Shown: in pieces, positions 32,030 to 45,019 of the stretch
Layout of the letters: every line of letters starts with the position of its first letter
Numbering within the stretch: the stretch's first letter is position 1
Source of the DNA: Eutreptiella sp. 'Long Island Sound 2002'
Taxonomy: Eukaryota; Euglenozoa; Euglenophyceae; Eutreptiales; Eutreptiaceae
Assembly: GCA_964036045.1 (NCBI GenBank)
Contig: OZ038389.1
Coordinates: 35,283,412-35,347,411, forward strand
Length of the DNA stretch: 64,000 nt
Reading direction: 5' to 3'
Made by a program: the position numbers and the translations under genes
The notes under the pieces: model-generated
The model's database searches: none
What the model was told of the DNA's origin: nothing
Seen by the model: the letters and a program-made list of their open reading frames with translations, nothing else

Positions 32030-35000
32030 CTACTTGGGTGAAAAGCTACACTTGTGTCATTCCAGTTACCAAAAAAAAGGTTTTTATTTTTCACAAAAAA
32101 AACATAGTGAAGATCTATCTTTTGCGAAGGACCCATTTGAAAACACCCCATTACCCCTTGCATTTTTGTTGTGTGAGCTCTTGGGCTTTTAAATGGGCAA
32201 AGTCTCGGTTCCTAACCCAACTATATATGCAAGCAATGCGCCTACCTCATCGCAAGAGATCAAAATTACCATTTTAAGCTGTAATGCAAAACCGCGAAAA
32301 TCTAGAACGAGGAGTTTACTCTGTTCCAGGTAATCAAATATTTTTCATCCATCTGTTGGGTTCGAGTTACACAAAATTTCTTCGATACAAACCAATTATT
32401 CCCTCAAACTTAAAAGGCAACAATCAAAAAGAGACACTTGTTCTATAAAGCATTTTTGGAAAAAAGGGGGCGGCAAATATGTCGTCTAAAATCATGCTGT
32501 TTCTTTATTTTTGTCTCTGTGCAACCCAGTGAACACGGCCAACATGAGTACGACTCCTCAGCCCCCCCCGTAAGAATAGAAAGGGAGACGCTCCTCACCA
32601 TGACCACCGACGACACGAAGCGGGGACCCGGACAAAGAGGTTGGTAGCTTGCCTTGGTTGTAGTTTTGGTTTTCCCAAACAATAGTTTTGATAAAAAACA
32701 AGCAAGATGTTTATCAACTAAAATGGGTCAAGACAAAGCACCAACACAGGATTTTTGAATCCTTTTACAATGTATTTGTTCGGAATATGGGACACCAGGT
32801 GTCTAGAGACACATGGGTTTCCATGGCCTTGGCCAAGCAACTGATTAGCACTTAATCAGAATGGATCTAGAATGAGACCACAACATTCAAGTAGAATTTC
32901 GCAGTATCTAGGTTTTGGGTGTGAGACCCCAAGGCTTAACCTGGGTCAAAACTATACACTTTACTTCGGTATGTCCCAAATGAATGATGTTACCTCCGCT
33001 CACTTGAGTGGTAGGGGTGAAATTCATGGAGGGCTTTAGGAATGTCTGTGTGATCACGACACCTGTGCACCCTTCTCCGAGCGCCGGTGGAGATGGTGTA
33101 GCGCGAGCCCCTCCTAGCCTCTTCCCGCCAAAGAGGGGGGAGTCTGACACCTCACCCAATAACCCCCCCATCAACCAACCACGATCCCCGACACACAACC
33201 ACGACTGCTCGCCCTTACCCACCCTACCACCACCAGCACCCCATCTCCACCTCCGTCCAGTGACACGGACCCTAGCGCCACGAACGTCCCATGTCCCACG
33301 AGCCCCCCACTTCAGCCACCTACAGCCACCACCAGCCCTCCGGGATCCCCCTTACCGCACATGCCCACACCATTCCAGGCGCCCCGAGTCACTCTCCCCC
33401 ACTCCCCAATACCACGGTCGTCAACAACCCTGACGCCCCATGTCAACCGGTGCCCCCGGACGGTCTCCCCCACCCCTCGCAAACCGATGAAGGACAAGCT
33501 AAGGTATTCTATTTTCCGTTGCCGGTTGACACCAAAAACACGCCTGCATGTCTGCTGATCTTTCTGCTGAAGACAAGAATTTGGATTTTGGCCCAAACCT
33601 TACTGCGCGTTCACGGAAACAAGCGCCAATTTGCTTCACCGTGATGGTACAATATTTTGTCAACACTTCCGGCTGATGGGTGCCAATAATAATTTCCATC
33701 GCACATCGACGGTTCATCAAAAAGGTAAAATCATCGGAAAAGAAGACTTGTTTTAGTTGATTGTTTCTTTTCCTTGCCATTGTCCCACTTTGTTTGTTTC
33801 CAAACAACTCCTCCTCGGTAGGCAAAGAACTCCCAATCAAAATAGGATCCAAGGATGAAGAGTTGTGGCAAGACAGTGTGAAAGCAAATACAGCTTTGAA
33901 GAGCTTTGAAGATAGAATAGGTGAGAGAAAAGAATAGTAAAATTGCCTGAGGATCCGACCCTCTCTTTCTAACATGGGTTTCACTACTCCACAGATGTCA
34001 ACCGTTTATGTTTACTCCATATTTTGTTGAGGTGGTATGGTACGTGGCACATGAGGTCACTGCCATGTCACTTGCATCATATGGGGCCACTTGTTGAGGT
34101 CTGCGGGTGGAGAGAGCGCGCGACCACCCAGCTATACCAAATGAGAAATCGGCAATGATGTTTGACTTCAGCAACTTAATCGTAGTTTGCCATTTTCATA
34201 ATTCTTCGGTCTTCATTTCAAATTTCCTCATCGAACACACAACAACACGAGCAACAACAATGACAAAATTGCTTATTATCTTCATTGACAACCAGTGTAA
34301 TCGCACATCCTTGCACTCTCCCATTTCATGAGCTAAGATGGAGACACCGAAGCGGTTCATACGACCAACGTTGGTCACCAAGAGGTGTAGACAAAGAGGC
34401 TTTTCCAGATGCAAGAATAATTTTTTCATGGCTTGGGAAAGAGAAACATGGTGCGGCTTTTGCTTACTGTGTTTAAGACATAGTGGTGGTTTCACCTCTT
34501 TCAAAAAGGCGGGGATGATGTGATTGGAGCAGCTCCATTCTCTTGTCATATCTGCTGCTTTCAAAGGCTTTTTTCCGCAGAGTTCCATGGTGGCTCTGAA
34601 AAAATCCCACAGTCAACAAGTGAAGGCCAGGCTGATTGCATCAGCCAATCACGGAGGGAGTTATGGGTAACAACATTGATAAATTTTCTTTGTCACATGA
34701 AGGCTGTTGGAACCAGCTCTCAATACCAATGGCGTACTTGGACTTTAGAAACCCGCGTGTACACGTCCCTTTATGACTCTTTTGTTGATTTTTGTATCAG
34801 AAATGTGGCAGGATGTTCAGAAGCACGGCAACACTGACACTTGATGACACTGGCTTTGTAGCATGCGGCTTGTGTTGTAGAACAACTGGCTGCAGGGAAG
34901 CTTTAGCCCATGTGTGGGGGGGGGGGGGGTGTTATTGCCACTTCAGAGTTTATCACCCCTCTGGAGGGAGTTTCGGCATCGCAAAAGGACGTTTGGAGCC

Positions 35001-36300
35001 TGGTTCTAGACCATTGCTCTGCAGTCACTTCCTTGGCATGCAACTTAGATTTTACGTGCCAACAGTGTTTGCAGTGCACAGATGGGCAACTCGTCCTCTG
35101 CCAGATGAAATATTCTGCTCTTATGCATAAAACAGCAAATATTCAGGTTGATATAACGGATGGTCATGTGATGAATAAACATCAACTTTGTCTTTATCGG
35201 CTTCCTTGACAAACTAGGCGTCCCAGAGGTCTTCACAGGTTCACAACACCATGTAGACATATGCCAACACATATTGCATTCAGTACTGCAGACAAGAATA
35301 ACAGAGCGTTCATCTGAATTGCCACTGAATACTGCAACATATCCACCACAGCACCTTTTTGCATTTGCCAGAGGACAAACCTGTCCCAAAATGGATAAAA
35401 CACCCCGCAGGAATTCGCAGGCACCAGATGCTATCTAAAAACCTACGACCACCATTCATGCCAGATAGCATACCCACCCACCTACCCACCCACCCAGAAG
35501 AGCACATGCTACTATGCACAACAAAACAGCTTAATCAACAAACAACTTCTAGTTCTTTCTAGCCATGTCTGCGATCTGGTGGTGTTTTTTTTTAAACACG
35601 AAATACATTCTTCTAAAGCGAACAAAAAGTTTGCGGGAAATGTGTTTGGGCCACCCTCTTTCAAAGAAAGTGCCAAAAAATCTGGGGGGGGAAAAGGAGA
35701 CCATTCTGCAGGACTCGTGTGTGATCTGCACCAGATCAGAGTACAAAGAATGCTGTCGTCTAACGACTTATGGAGAGCTGAGAAGTTTCTGTGTGTTTGC
35801 AAGGGATCATGGCTGCTGATCAGGACCATCTTGGGGTAACAGTCCTGCAAAATAAACGACTCTCAGCAATGCAGCAATGAATTGAGGGAGTCTGCACGGG
35901 ACAAGGCAGTGGCCAAGGGCGTGAGGCCGTTTGGGGTGGGGGGCAATTCAAGCCTGGCGCTGTCCAACCCGCCCCCTGGGAGGCCTCAAGCAACCAACAA
36001 GAACCCGCCTGATTCAATGGCGGCCCTTGCACCCCCTCGGACGGTGGGGCCTTCTTGGCCTGGCTGGTCGAACACTGGGCCACACCAATTCCCATGCAAG
36101 GGTTAGGGGAAGTGAGTGTAGGAAGTCGACTGTAAAATCATCCATCCTGTCGATTATAGAAGGTATAAATTCCGGAATTCCCCTAAAATTATACCCCAAA
36201 TCGCTGAAATAGCTGAAATCGCCACCTGCGGCCCTGCAAAGGCACATAGCGTCACTGCGTCACCGTGTTACCCTGGGTTTCACTTTGAAATGGCTAAGAA
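32030..36300. other. Mostly non-coding region with transposon debris
   Basis: AT-rich 32.0-33.0 kb, then a C/Pro-codon-rich stretch at 33060-33500 (plus-strand proline-rich frame with no domain). A decayed transposase-like region covers 33.5-34.6 kb on the minus strand. CCCACCCACCTACC tandem units lie at 35470-35495. A possible short palindrome at 36155-36195 (GGTATAAATTCCGGAATTCCCC) is seen. No intact gene was found. Confidence 0.4.
33499..33984 (-). pseudogene. Transposase-like remnant, possibly Tc1/mariner type
   Basis: 161-codon minus-strand frame. Its middle reads RNNQLKQVFFSDDFTFLMN, then GTHQPEVLTKY and TITVKQIG, which resembles the region around the first catalytic aspartate of DDE transposases (FSDE..F, then a Trp/Gly-rich turn and VKVW). 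Matching fragments continue in other frames with stops up to about 34590. The second and third catalytic residues cannot be identified. It may be something else entirely. Confidence 0.3.
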
Positions 36301-36306
36301 CGACAA

Positions 36307-36660
36307 ATGGATTCCCATGAGGCAGCATACCGCACCATCACACAGCGGCAGTTGCTGGATGTTGAAGGTCTCGAGGACGACGACATTTGCATGTCCGTGT
36401 CATGCTTCCGTTTCATATTGGCAAAGAACGAAACAATACTCCGCGTTTGCAGGCAAATCCCGAGGCTGGACGACGATAAAGAAGCTGTCCTCAACACCCG
36501 TGCAATGAGTCCGACCCACTCTCAACGGGTGGGACGGTGGAAAGACTGGGTCCCCTGTGTCCCAGCCCCTGAGCCCCTCTTTCAGTGCAGAGAACTCCGC
36601 CAGATTACTGACCTGAGGCACAGTAGACCCCCACTTATCTTAGAGCCACACACACCCTCC
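36307..36660 (+). CDS. Possible exon, unrecognised
   Basis: Plus-strand frame from an ATG (MDSHEAAYRTITQRQLLDVE) with acidic, non-repetitive composition (EGLEDDDICMSVSC, RLDDDKEAVLNTR) over about 75 codons. It then drifts into C/G-rich low complexity. No clear acceptor or donor and no known domain. The opposite-strand frame is Ser-rich and looks like a shadow. Weakly supported. Confidence 0.25.
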
Positions 36661-37469
36661 TCTGCAGGCCTCCTCAGGAGGAGGGGGGCGGGTGGGAGAT
36701 GTGTAGACGTAACGCAAAGGGGGTTGCTGGCTGTTGGTTGGGGCTCAAACCCTGGCGGTTATACAACGGTTGGAGGGCGCTTGAGCGCAAAAGGAATCGT
36801 ATGCAGTGGAATAAACAACTCTGGGAGGGGGGGGGGGGGTTGTGGTTCTGCCCCCAAGGCCACGGCTTACCGTGACTGGGGGGTGGGGGTGGGGGGGCGG
36901 AACGGCAGCTTGGGTTCCTCCACCTGACCCCCCCCACCCACATCAGAAACTTTTTCCTATTGAAAAAAATGAAATTGAAGAAAGGGGCCCGAAATTGGAG
37001 GTCGAGTTTAGGTACACACACGTTTTGGCCTCTGACCCCAGAGTTCTGGGGGGGGGGGCTGTGGGGGGACGCCCCCCAGGAGACCCTGAGTTTTTGTGAG
37101 GCCATTTTCTTCACATAAAACGGGTGACGGGAACAATGGCTGAACCTCCCGGTGCCAGTGAACCAACAAATGCCATACCCCGTTTCAGAATGGGGGGTTC
37201 CAAGCCAAAATCTGTAAAGGTCAAAAGACAGCAGCCCTAAGTCGTCGCATGCAATGGCATCCCCCCAAAGGAATGTGAATGTGCCGCAGTGCAAGGCATG
37301 CAGACACAAGGTACACAAGGTGCTGTGCGTAAAGGGGGGGCAGGACAGGGCAGACAGGGAACCGAGGCCTGAACCCACTCCCATCTCCCATCTCCACCCA
37401 CGATTCTTATTGCCATCCCTGACCGTCATTGTTACCCGATGGATAATTCGGCCCAATCACTTACAGGGG
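36661..37469. other. Non-coding, homopolymer-rich
   Basis: Several G runs of 10-13 bases (36827-36839, 36878-36896, 37050-37059) and C runs; no coding signal. Confidence 0.4.
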
Positions 37470-37718
37470 GGGGCCTCAATATGGTCAGGTTGCAGTGTCC
37501 GCATTAGGCTCTGGCCGCGCCTGCCCCGCGACTGTCATCGCCTTCTGTCCATCTTGCCATCTCATGGCGCGTCCATTGAGTGTCCGGCGAACTGGTGTTC
37601 ATCCCTCGACCCTACCTCCGCTGGCCACGTTAGCTGTCCGGGCTCTACTGGGTTAGGCGTACATGCTGGTCAGGGGTCACTCCCTCCCCGTGCTGCTAAT
37701 GTAGCTGGCCCCATCTGG
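37470..37718 (-). mobile_element. MITE-like element, copy 2 (reverse of 22379-22616)
   Basis: Read on the minus strand it matches the GT14-intron copy end to end (CCAGATGGGGCCAGC at one end, TTGAGGCCCC at the other). No matching flanking duplication is visible for this copy. Confidence 0.6.
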
Positions 37719-37888
37719 CAACACGTGGTCGGGCGTTGTGGGGGCCTTAGGGGGGGGGGGTGTATTAGACCCTCCCCAAGGAGATGCTGAGCTGTTAAGC
37801 AAAACTCTGCTCTGACCCCCCCCCCCCCCCGGTATAGGTCACGGTCACCATTAAGTCGCCCCCCCCCCACCCGCAGGACACCGGCGTG

Positions 37889-40800
37889 CTACACGTCGTC
37901 CGCCTCCGGCAGCGCGGGCTTGAACTGGGCATTTACATGCGTGTACTCTGTGGAGCTGATCTTGCGGTTCGCCGTGTTCAGGTCGACCAGTTTCCAGATG
38001 TAGGGCAACGGGACGTACTCCTGGCGGTCCATCCCCGACACGTTGACCTGATACCACGTGGGCTCTTCGATGCCGTAGTCCGCGAGGCGTACCACGCGGC
38101 GGTGCACCAGCAGCATGCTGCGCGCCAGCCACTTCTGCACCTGTGCGAAGTGGATGGGGGTGAAGGAGAAGGAGCGAGGGGGTGAGGGAGGGAGGGAGGG
38201 ACAGGGCTCCTTTGCCCCTGGTGGTACTGAATATTTAGAGGCGCCGAAGAAATTTTTTGGGCTGAACTAGACCTAAATTTGTAGTCTAAACAGAGAAAAT
38301 TTATTTAATCAATCATTTAAAAGGGGGGGGGGGGGCTGGATAGCCACGGTGGTGCCGGGTTGGTAAAAGGAGCCCTGCGGAGGGAGAAAGGAGGAAATGG
38401 GAGGAGGGCCGGAGGGGGGACGGGGGGCTGTGCCGGGGGGGGTGCAGGAGGGGCCGGGGGGGATGGCATGGCGCCGGAGGGGATTGCTGTCTGACGCCGG
38501 AGGCCTTGCGGCACTACCCCTCGTCCTTCACATGAACCCTCTCCCTCGGTCGGTGGCGGTCCCCAGGGGCCTCTCACCCCCTAATGCCCCCGCTCTGCCA
38601 GTCCCCCCTATCCTTCGCCCCCTTCCCTTCCTCTTGGTCGGTTGTGCCTGCGCCCGTTCCCTGGAGGGCCCATTGATGGGGAGGCTCAGGGATAGGGGAG
38701 GGGGAGGAGGGGAGGGGCAGGGGGGCGAGTGGAGGGGGGGGGGATTTGGATTCGGATTTGGGGGCGCACCTCCTGCCCCTTCCAACGGAGGTGCGTGTGT
38801 CAGTGGTCTTTGTGGCAGGGCTCCTGAGCAACGGGCACCACGTAGAGGCCGGGGTGTGCGCAGGAACTGGTCAGCTGCGGGGCAGGCGTGCTGGGCACAC
38901 GTTGGGGGGGGCGTGGGGCGCCGGAAAGGCTGAGGCACTGCGCTTTGTACTCTCGGGGGGGGGGGGGGGGCTCAGATGCCGCTCCTCTCCCGGCGGTGGA
39001 TGCCGTCAATTGACTGCTCGCCACCCACGCACATCCACCAAAGCCGCGGTGTCGGCCCAAGGGTGGGGGAAAATTGGCTTGCGCCCACGGGGGGGTCACG
39101 GATGTCCATTTCCCAAACCCCCCCCCCCCCTTCTGGCCCGCCGTGACGGGGCAATGACAACCGGTATACACAGCCCCCCAGTCCCCCCCCTACCCCCAAC
39201 GGTGGTGGTATTTATGTCCGGTCTATTCCGGTTGCATCCCATAGCACGGGGGGGGGGGGGGGATGCAACGCCCCACCATGGCCTCCCGTTGGCAAATTAG
39301 TCGGATGCAGATGTCAAGGAAGACACATCCGAGGACTCCGATGAATCAGAATCAGAACATGTGGGGGGGCATGCACATGCATACATGCAAACATGAAGAC
39401 ATAAAAAAGACCAAAAAAGCGAAGGGAAAAACATTACATGCAGCTGGGTTTGAACCCAAGACCTCTGGAAATGGAGCCTAGGCCTACTACCAACTAAGCT
39501 AAGTCAGGATCTGCCTATATTTAAAAATCAGAGAGTGCATAGCATAGTAAAAAAAAAAGGCTGACAATGAGGACCATACATAGGTCCTGTCACAGGTGTC
39601 CATTTCCCAAACCCCCCCCCCCTCCTTCAGGCGACAGCCGTGACCCCCCCCCCGGGCGCAAGCCAATTTTCCCCATCCCCAACGAACACCTTCATTATCC
39701 GCACGGCACTTGTCTTCACTGCGGAGTGCAGACCCTTTGCCACGGCGGAGTGCCCCACGGCTCCACACGGGGCCACAAGCAGGTCAACAAGCGCCCCACA
39801 CATGCCCGGCCTCGTACGCGGATGCAGCAATGTCCGGCAATTCTGATGATATCTCGTGACAAGCGGGTGCTCTTGCTTGTATCTTCTTGCCCTGAGCCTG
39901 TTTACGTCAACACCAAGTGTTTGGACAAAAGCCTTCGTAACGCCGTCTCGGGGGTCTGCACGCTGGCGAGGAAATCAGAAGTGCGCCCCGCCTGTGTGAC
40001 ATTCCGTCTGGTTGTTGCTCCTTTACGGGGCCCTGGACAGTCACCCGTTCTTCCCTTCGCATGTTGCGTCGGGTCGCTGCTTTCTGTCGGCTGTTGCGGC
40101 CGGTGCTCCTGCTGGTGTCGTTTCCGCGTTCGCGGAGCCCAGTGGTTGGTGTGCCGGGGCTGTGCTGGATGTGGCGGGATGTGCCGTTTGCGCATCAGCG
40201 GCGCCCAATAATTGGCGTATTGGGGGTTGTGCTGGTTGTTGCCGGGGTCGTTTGACTGTTTTTGCTGCCCACACACCTCTGTCCACAGGCCGTCCATAGC
40301 CTGCCTCGCTGTTTTTCTGTGTGCGTGAGGCCCAGGTGCCCTGTTCCCGGTCCCCCCCTCCCAACGTACAAAGTGCAGTGCCTCAGCCTTTCTGCCCCCC
40401 CCCAACGTGTGCCCAGCACGCCTGCCCCGCAGCTGACCGTTTCCTGCACACATCCGGGCCACTACCCGGTGCCCGTTGCTCAGGAGCCCTGCAACAAAGA
40501 CCACCGACACTCGGGGCTGTCGTTAGGGGCTCTCCTTAAAATTAAAAAAATTGGGGCCTCTGAGGGACACCCCCGGATGGGGCTCTACCGAGAAGCACCC
40601 CACGGCAGCCTGACCTCCTCCACGGGTGGAGGCGGGGGAGGGGGGCTCAGGCTCTCACGACCGCCGTGGCCACCTGGTAGCAGGCACGGCAATTCCGGAG
40701 ACGTCTCTGTGACTCCTCCTCACAGACATATCCCCCACCGGACATACGAGGACGCCCCCCGGGGCCTGGGAGGCCGCCCCTTGCGCCTCAAACAAAGGGA

Positions 40801-42872
40801 CGGGCACAGGCAGAAGATGATCATCCATGAATGGGTGGGGGGGGGGGGCTGTGGCGCGCCCTCGGCGCATCAGCGCACGCACGCACATGGGGCAGGGCGG
40901 GCGTGAGAGTAGGTGGCCCCCACCCCCCGCCCCTCACCGCCCCCAGTGGACTCCCGGTGGAGCCGCAGAACGTGTGGACTGCCACAAATGATGAAGGGGG
41001 GGAACACTGCATCTCCGGACCGACAGTTGCCCCGTGGGGCCCGGTCCCCAATGAGAAGGGTACGGCAGGGCACAGGCGCGTGTGAGCAGCACGGACCTGC
41101 TGTTTGTGTGTGGGGGGGGGGGGGGGTTGTTCCATAAAGGCAGGTGCAGTGCCGTGTGGTACCCATGCCTGTTGCCCAGGCCTAAGGTGTGGCTGTGGCC
41201 CTCTTGGCCTGCCCTACAGACATCTGGAGCATGGCATTTCGGTACAGCCCCCGGGGCAGACCAGACAGAATGAGTTTGGGCGCAGAGTTCTGGTGTTTTG
41301 GCACAGGGAATGATCCAACGAAGGATGTGTGAAGACGGTGGGCGTTATGCCGGAGAAAAATGCTCCGCTTCAGAGCGCTTTTCACAGCAAAATGCACCTG
41401 GTATACGGTGCTGTGGGGAAGGGGGGAGGGGGTGATCCAGAAAGGCGGGTGTAGTACCGTGTGGCACGCCCGGTGTGCAGTGCTGTGGGGGAGGGAGGGA
41501 GGGAGGGATGGATGGATGGATGGTTTCTCGCTGGGACCCAGGCATGGAGCTCTGGCTGCTCAACGTCCCGACCAGCAAGCGCTTATCTTGTTCGGGGTGC
41601 CTATTGGCTTGGCTGACCCGCGGGATTTGGGCTCTTGTGTGATAGAGCCCGTGACCCGTTGGCTGATGGTGGGCCCCCCAGGACTGCCGCAGAATGTCAG
41701 GGCAACTTGAAGCACCCAGCCCCCCCCCCCCCCCCTTGGGTGCTGATGGGCACATAAGAGGGATGAGGGGAGGGAGGGAGGGAGGGATCTACTCATGCAC
41801 ACGCACCCCGTCTGGGTGCCCCACTTGCTCCGCAGCACCCCACACTACTCCCCCAGGCGGCTCCCATAGAGGCAACTCAACTACGGGCAACGCACTATGG
41901 GGGCTGCAGGGCAAACAGGGCACCCGGGTGCTGAGAAGAGAGAGGGAGGGGGCTGGAGGAGGAGAGGAGTTGGGCAACTTGAGGGGACCAGCCCCCCCCC
42001 CCCCCCTGGGTGCCATCTGTTGAGCAACTTCAAGCAGACGGAGCCCCGTTTGGCAAGGTCACTGGCCCCAGGGTTTACTTGGGCGTGTCAGTGCTGTGGG
42101 GGAACGGGGGAAGAGGGGGTCAATCCGGGTAGGGGGTCTCGCCCCCCCCCCTCCTCCGCCTCCCGTCCCCCTCCCTCTTTGAGAGGGGGCCATTGGGCCC
42201 GTGTCCCTCTGCCCTGCAACTGGGGGCAGCCCCGGGCGCCGCTGTACGATAGTCGCCAAGAAGTCACCCCCCCGCAAATCCCCCCCCCCCGGGCACCTCC
42301 AGGGTGCAGCCATGACGTCAGGTTTTGAAATAACCAGCATAGCCCTGACCCTATGCCGGACTCAATCAGTTCAACCAGGTACTCTGCTCACACCACATAC
42401 ACCAGTTCTGCACCAGGGTGCTCCAGGGTGCGGGGGGAGGGGGGGACTTCATGCCCGTACATGGCTGTACCCCCCCCCCACTCCCGCCGCCGGTGCGCCC
42501 GGGTCAGAGGCACCTTCGCGCGGTGGCGCTGGCTCAGCGGCTCGAAGTCGGCGGCGGCGCGCATCACGTGCCAATAGTTTGTGATGGAGACACGGCTCTG
42601 GAGGTGCCCCTTGTCCACGAGCTCGTGGGAGTGGCTGAGCCAGTGCTTGTTGTGCACGGGGTCCGCGTTCCGGTACGTGAACCGCAGCGCGTCCCACACC
42701 ATCTGCACCTCCGAGAGCGTCAGGGGGAGGTCCGCGCCGCGCTTCAGGTCCGCGAGGAGGTCGCAGAAGGCGTCGCACTGGGCGTCGCCGCGGTGCACCT
42801 CCACGTCGCGGCAGACGGAGAAGATGCGGCGGGTCTGGTCGCGCCACTCAGCGTCGTGGTCCGGGTCGAAGC
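37889..42872 (-). CDS. Two-exon 3' part of an unrecognised gene
   Basis: Minus strand. Exon 42872-42514 follows a C-rich acceptor (GTTCCCAG|GC) and ends at a donor AAG|GTGCCT in phase 0. Exon 38140-37889 follows TTCGCACAG|GTGCAG in phase 0 and stops at TAG. Joined, they give about 202 residues beginning with Phe-Asp-Pro-Asp-His-Asp. The protein is helical and soluble-looking, with Trp, Arg and Asp throughout (IFSVCRDVEVHRGD, LTLSEVQMVWDALRFTYRN, HNKHWLSHSHELVDKG, VQKWLARSMLLVHRRVVRL, PLPYIWKLVDLNT) and ends ALPEADDV. It must have at least one exon upstream ending in phase 1. I do not know the family. The 4.4-kb intron contains an inverted-repeat element and a tRNA-like sequence. Codon use is G/C-rich at third positions, as in cyclophilin. 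Confidence 0.55.
38797..40510. mobile_element. 1.7-kb element with ~150-bp terminal inverted repeats
   Basis: The left arm, 38797 to about 38965, starts GTGTCAGTGGTCTTTGT and continues through GGGCTCCTGAGCAACGGGCACC and GCTGAGGCACTGC. Its reverse complement ends the element at 40510 (CAAAGACCACCGACAC), starting near 40350. A second nested inverted pair, 39058-39103 against 39638-39688 (GGGAAAATTGGCTTGCGCCC), lies inside. There is no transposase, so the element is non-autonomous. A related internal module recurs at 43146-43330. Confidence 0.55.
39433..39511 (-). repeat. tRNA-like sequence with A and B boxes
   Basis: Minus strand TTAGCTTAGTTGGTAGTAGG (A box, D-arm-like), then CTCCATT at the anticodon-loop position (CCA, Trp-like), then CTTGGGTTCAAACCCAGC (B box). 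The T loop is one base short, the anticodon stem has a mismatch, and the acceptor ends do not pair. This is better read as a SINE head or pseudo-tRNA than a working gene. Confidence 0.4.
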
Positions 42873-45019
42873 CTGGGAACGGGGGGGGGGGGGCTCTGCT
42901 TAAGAGGGGGGGGGGGATGGGACCCAAAAGTTTGTGCACCCAAGAGGCCCAATCAGATTTTCCCAACGGCAAACTTGTTGCTCATGGTAAAGCAAGTAAA
43001 CCCCGTCACGTGAGCCCTGAAGGGGGGGGGGTCTGGAAAACGGGCTCAAACGACACCCCCCCCCGCGCGCACGCAAGCCTTTTTTCTCCCCCCCCCCCCC
43101 CGGTGGGGGGGAGGCAACGCCCGCAGATACCGCTGCTCTCCTGTCAGTAGGCAGCGTCAATGGACTGCTCGCCACTCACGCAGATACGCCAAAGCCGCGG
43201 TGTTGACCCGTTTCTGTCTCTCCATCAGCGGCCGGGCGTGGCACCGACGCCTTCGGGAGTCACACGGCAGTAGTCTGCAGTGCGGACTGCAGACACTCTG
43301 CCACGGCGGAGCTCCCCCGCAGCTCTGCAGGGGCGGAGGGGATTAGGGGGGGCGTCGGCCCCTTTGCCCCAGTCCCGGGGCCCGAAGGGGTCGGATCCTG
43401 TCGTGATGCCTGCATTGGCCCGGCACCGACGGCGACGGGGGACGACAGTGTCCCGGTCGTTGAGGTAAGTGCTTCGGGCAGGCACCCCCTCCTCCCTCCC
43501 CCCATGCGTCTCCGGGTATGAGAGGGTACTCCGCGTGCTGCACCCCATTCACCCCCCGCCCCCCCAGGGGGGGAAGGGGGGGGGGGTCTGGGGCTCAAAA
43601 TTTTGTGTACTGAATATGGCCCAACAAGATTTTCCAAACATCGCCCGCTGGGCGACCGGACTGACGGATGGCTCTGGGGCGCAACTGCGGGCCTAGGTAC
43701 TTTGTTGACGCCCCCCCCGGTTTGATCACAGTTCACTGCCCCAATCACTGCGCTGAGCATTTCGTCACATTGACGAACACTTGGGGGATCAATGGTCGTT
43801 AACGATCGACTGAATGTCCCCCCGCCATAGACACTTTCACGAACACTTGGGGAGGGGGGGTATTGGAATGGCCGTTCACCGCAGGGGGAAGCCCCCCCCC
43901 CCCCCACAAAAGTGACCATCGTGGGAAAAAAAGGAATATACAATCGGGAAAATCAGGTCAGGCCATTTTTGGTACACAAACTTGTGGGCCCTAGGCCCAG
44001 GGATGCATTCGAAGGGAAGGGGCCTCAGAGGGGGTTCCAAAAGCGGTTCGGCAGGTGCTTTGGAGAACGTTGATTGCAGTGTCGACCAACAGTTGGGCAG
44101 CCATATGAAGCCGGGGGGGCATTTGCCTGGTGCTGTGGGCCAGTTCGCCCGTCAGCCACTGTCGACTGCTGCGATGTCACCAAAAACAGCAACGGGGGTC
44201 CTTGGAGCCAGAGAGAGCCATCTTTCTACAGTGAAGACAGGGGGCGTTCTAAACAAAAGCAAGCAACGATTATACGCAAAACAACATCAGCAAGCGCTTG
44301 CTTACTTTTTTTTTGCAATCGTTATGGGGCAAAACCCTGCCAGTACTGTGCCCCTGGGGGAGGGCGCAATCATCATTCACACTGCATCAGTTCTGGTGTC
44401 CGAAAGGATATGCCATGTGCAGTCGAGATGAAATACTACGTATCCATCCGTCACTTTGGCATCCATGTCTACAATCAAACATCGTTTGTGCAACTTGAAA
44501 GATGTCAGGGACGGCATCATGGATGCCTGCATACTACTTACCATCTGTCCTGCCAGCCACTGTCACTTTTTTTTTTTGGCTCTGGCTCAACTGGTTCAAC
44601 AGTTCCGATGAGTACAGTAAGAGCTCTCAGGCAACAGCCTGGGTCAAGAAGTAGGGCATATAGTACAAACGAGGGTTCCACATGCACCATGTGTCCCAGC
44701 CTCACCTGGGGAACCTGCTCTGTTCACTACCTGCTTGGTCTACCCCTGTCCTGCCAGCCACTGTCACTGTGATCAAGCACTCCTTTGGCTCTCAGTCACT
44801 GTGGCAGTCCTAGTTTATGCTGTGTGTGTTGTCATAGCTGCATCAAGGTTGGATGGTTGCAATAAAGATCGGAACCGTCGTCGCTTCCTTGCTTATAATT
44901 TGGGGGGGGGGGGTTAGTGGCCTTCACAAAGGGCGACCCGCAGTGCGTTGCAGCCAGAGACCTCCCGAGTCAAAGGGGCACCAGTCGACGAATGGAAGCA
45001 ACAAACATCACAACACAAG
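42873..45019. other. Non-coding region with repeat copies
   Basis: 43146-43330 repeats modules from the 38.8-40.5 kb element (ACTGCTCGCCACTCACGCA, AAAGCCGCGGTGT, CTGCCACGGCGGAG). C/G homopolymers are dense at 42880-43100, 43550-43590 and 43890-43910. The upstream exon(s) of the gene ending at 37889 should lie in or beyond this stretch. None was convincingly found. Confidence 0.4.

Noticed and set aside
39433-39511. Functional tRNA-Trp gene
   Set aside because: A and B boxes are present but the T loop is short, a stem mismatch exists and acceptor arms do not pair.
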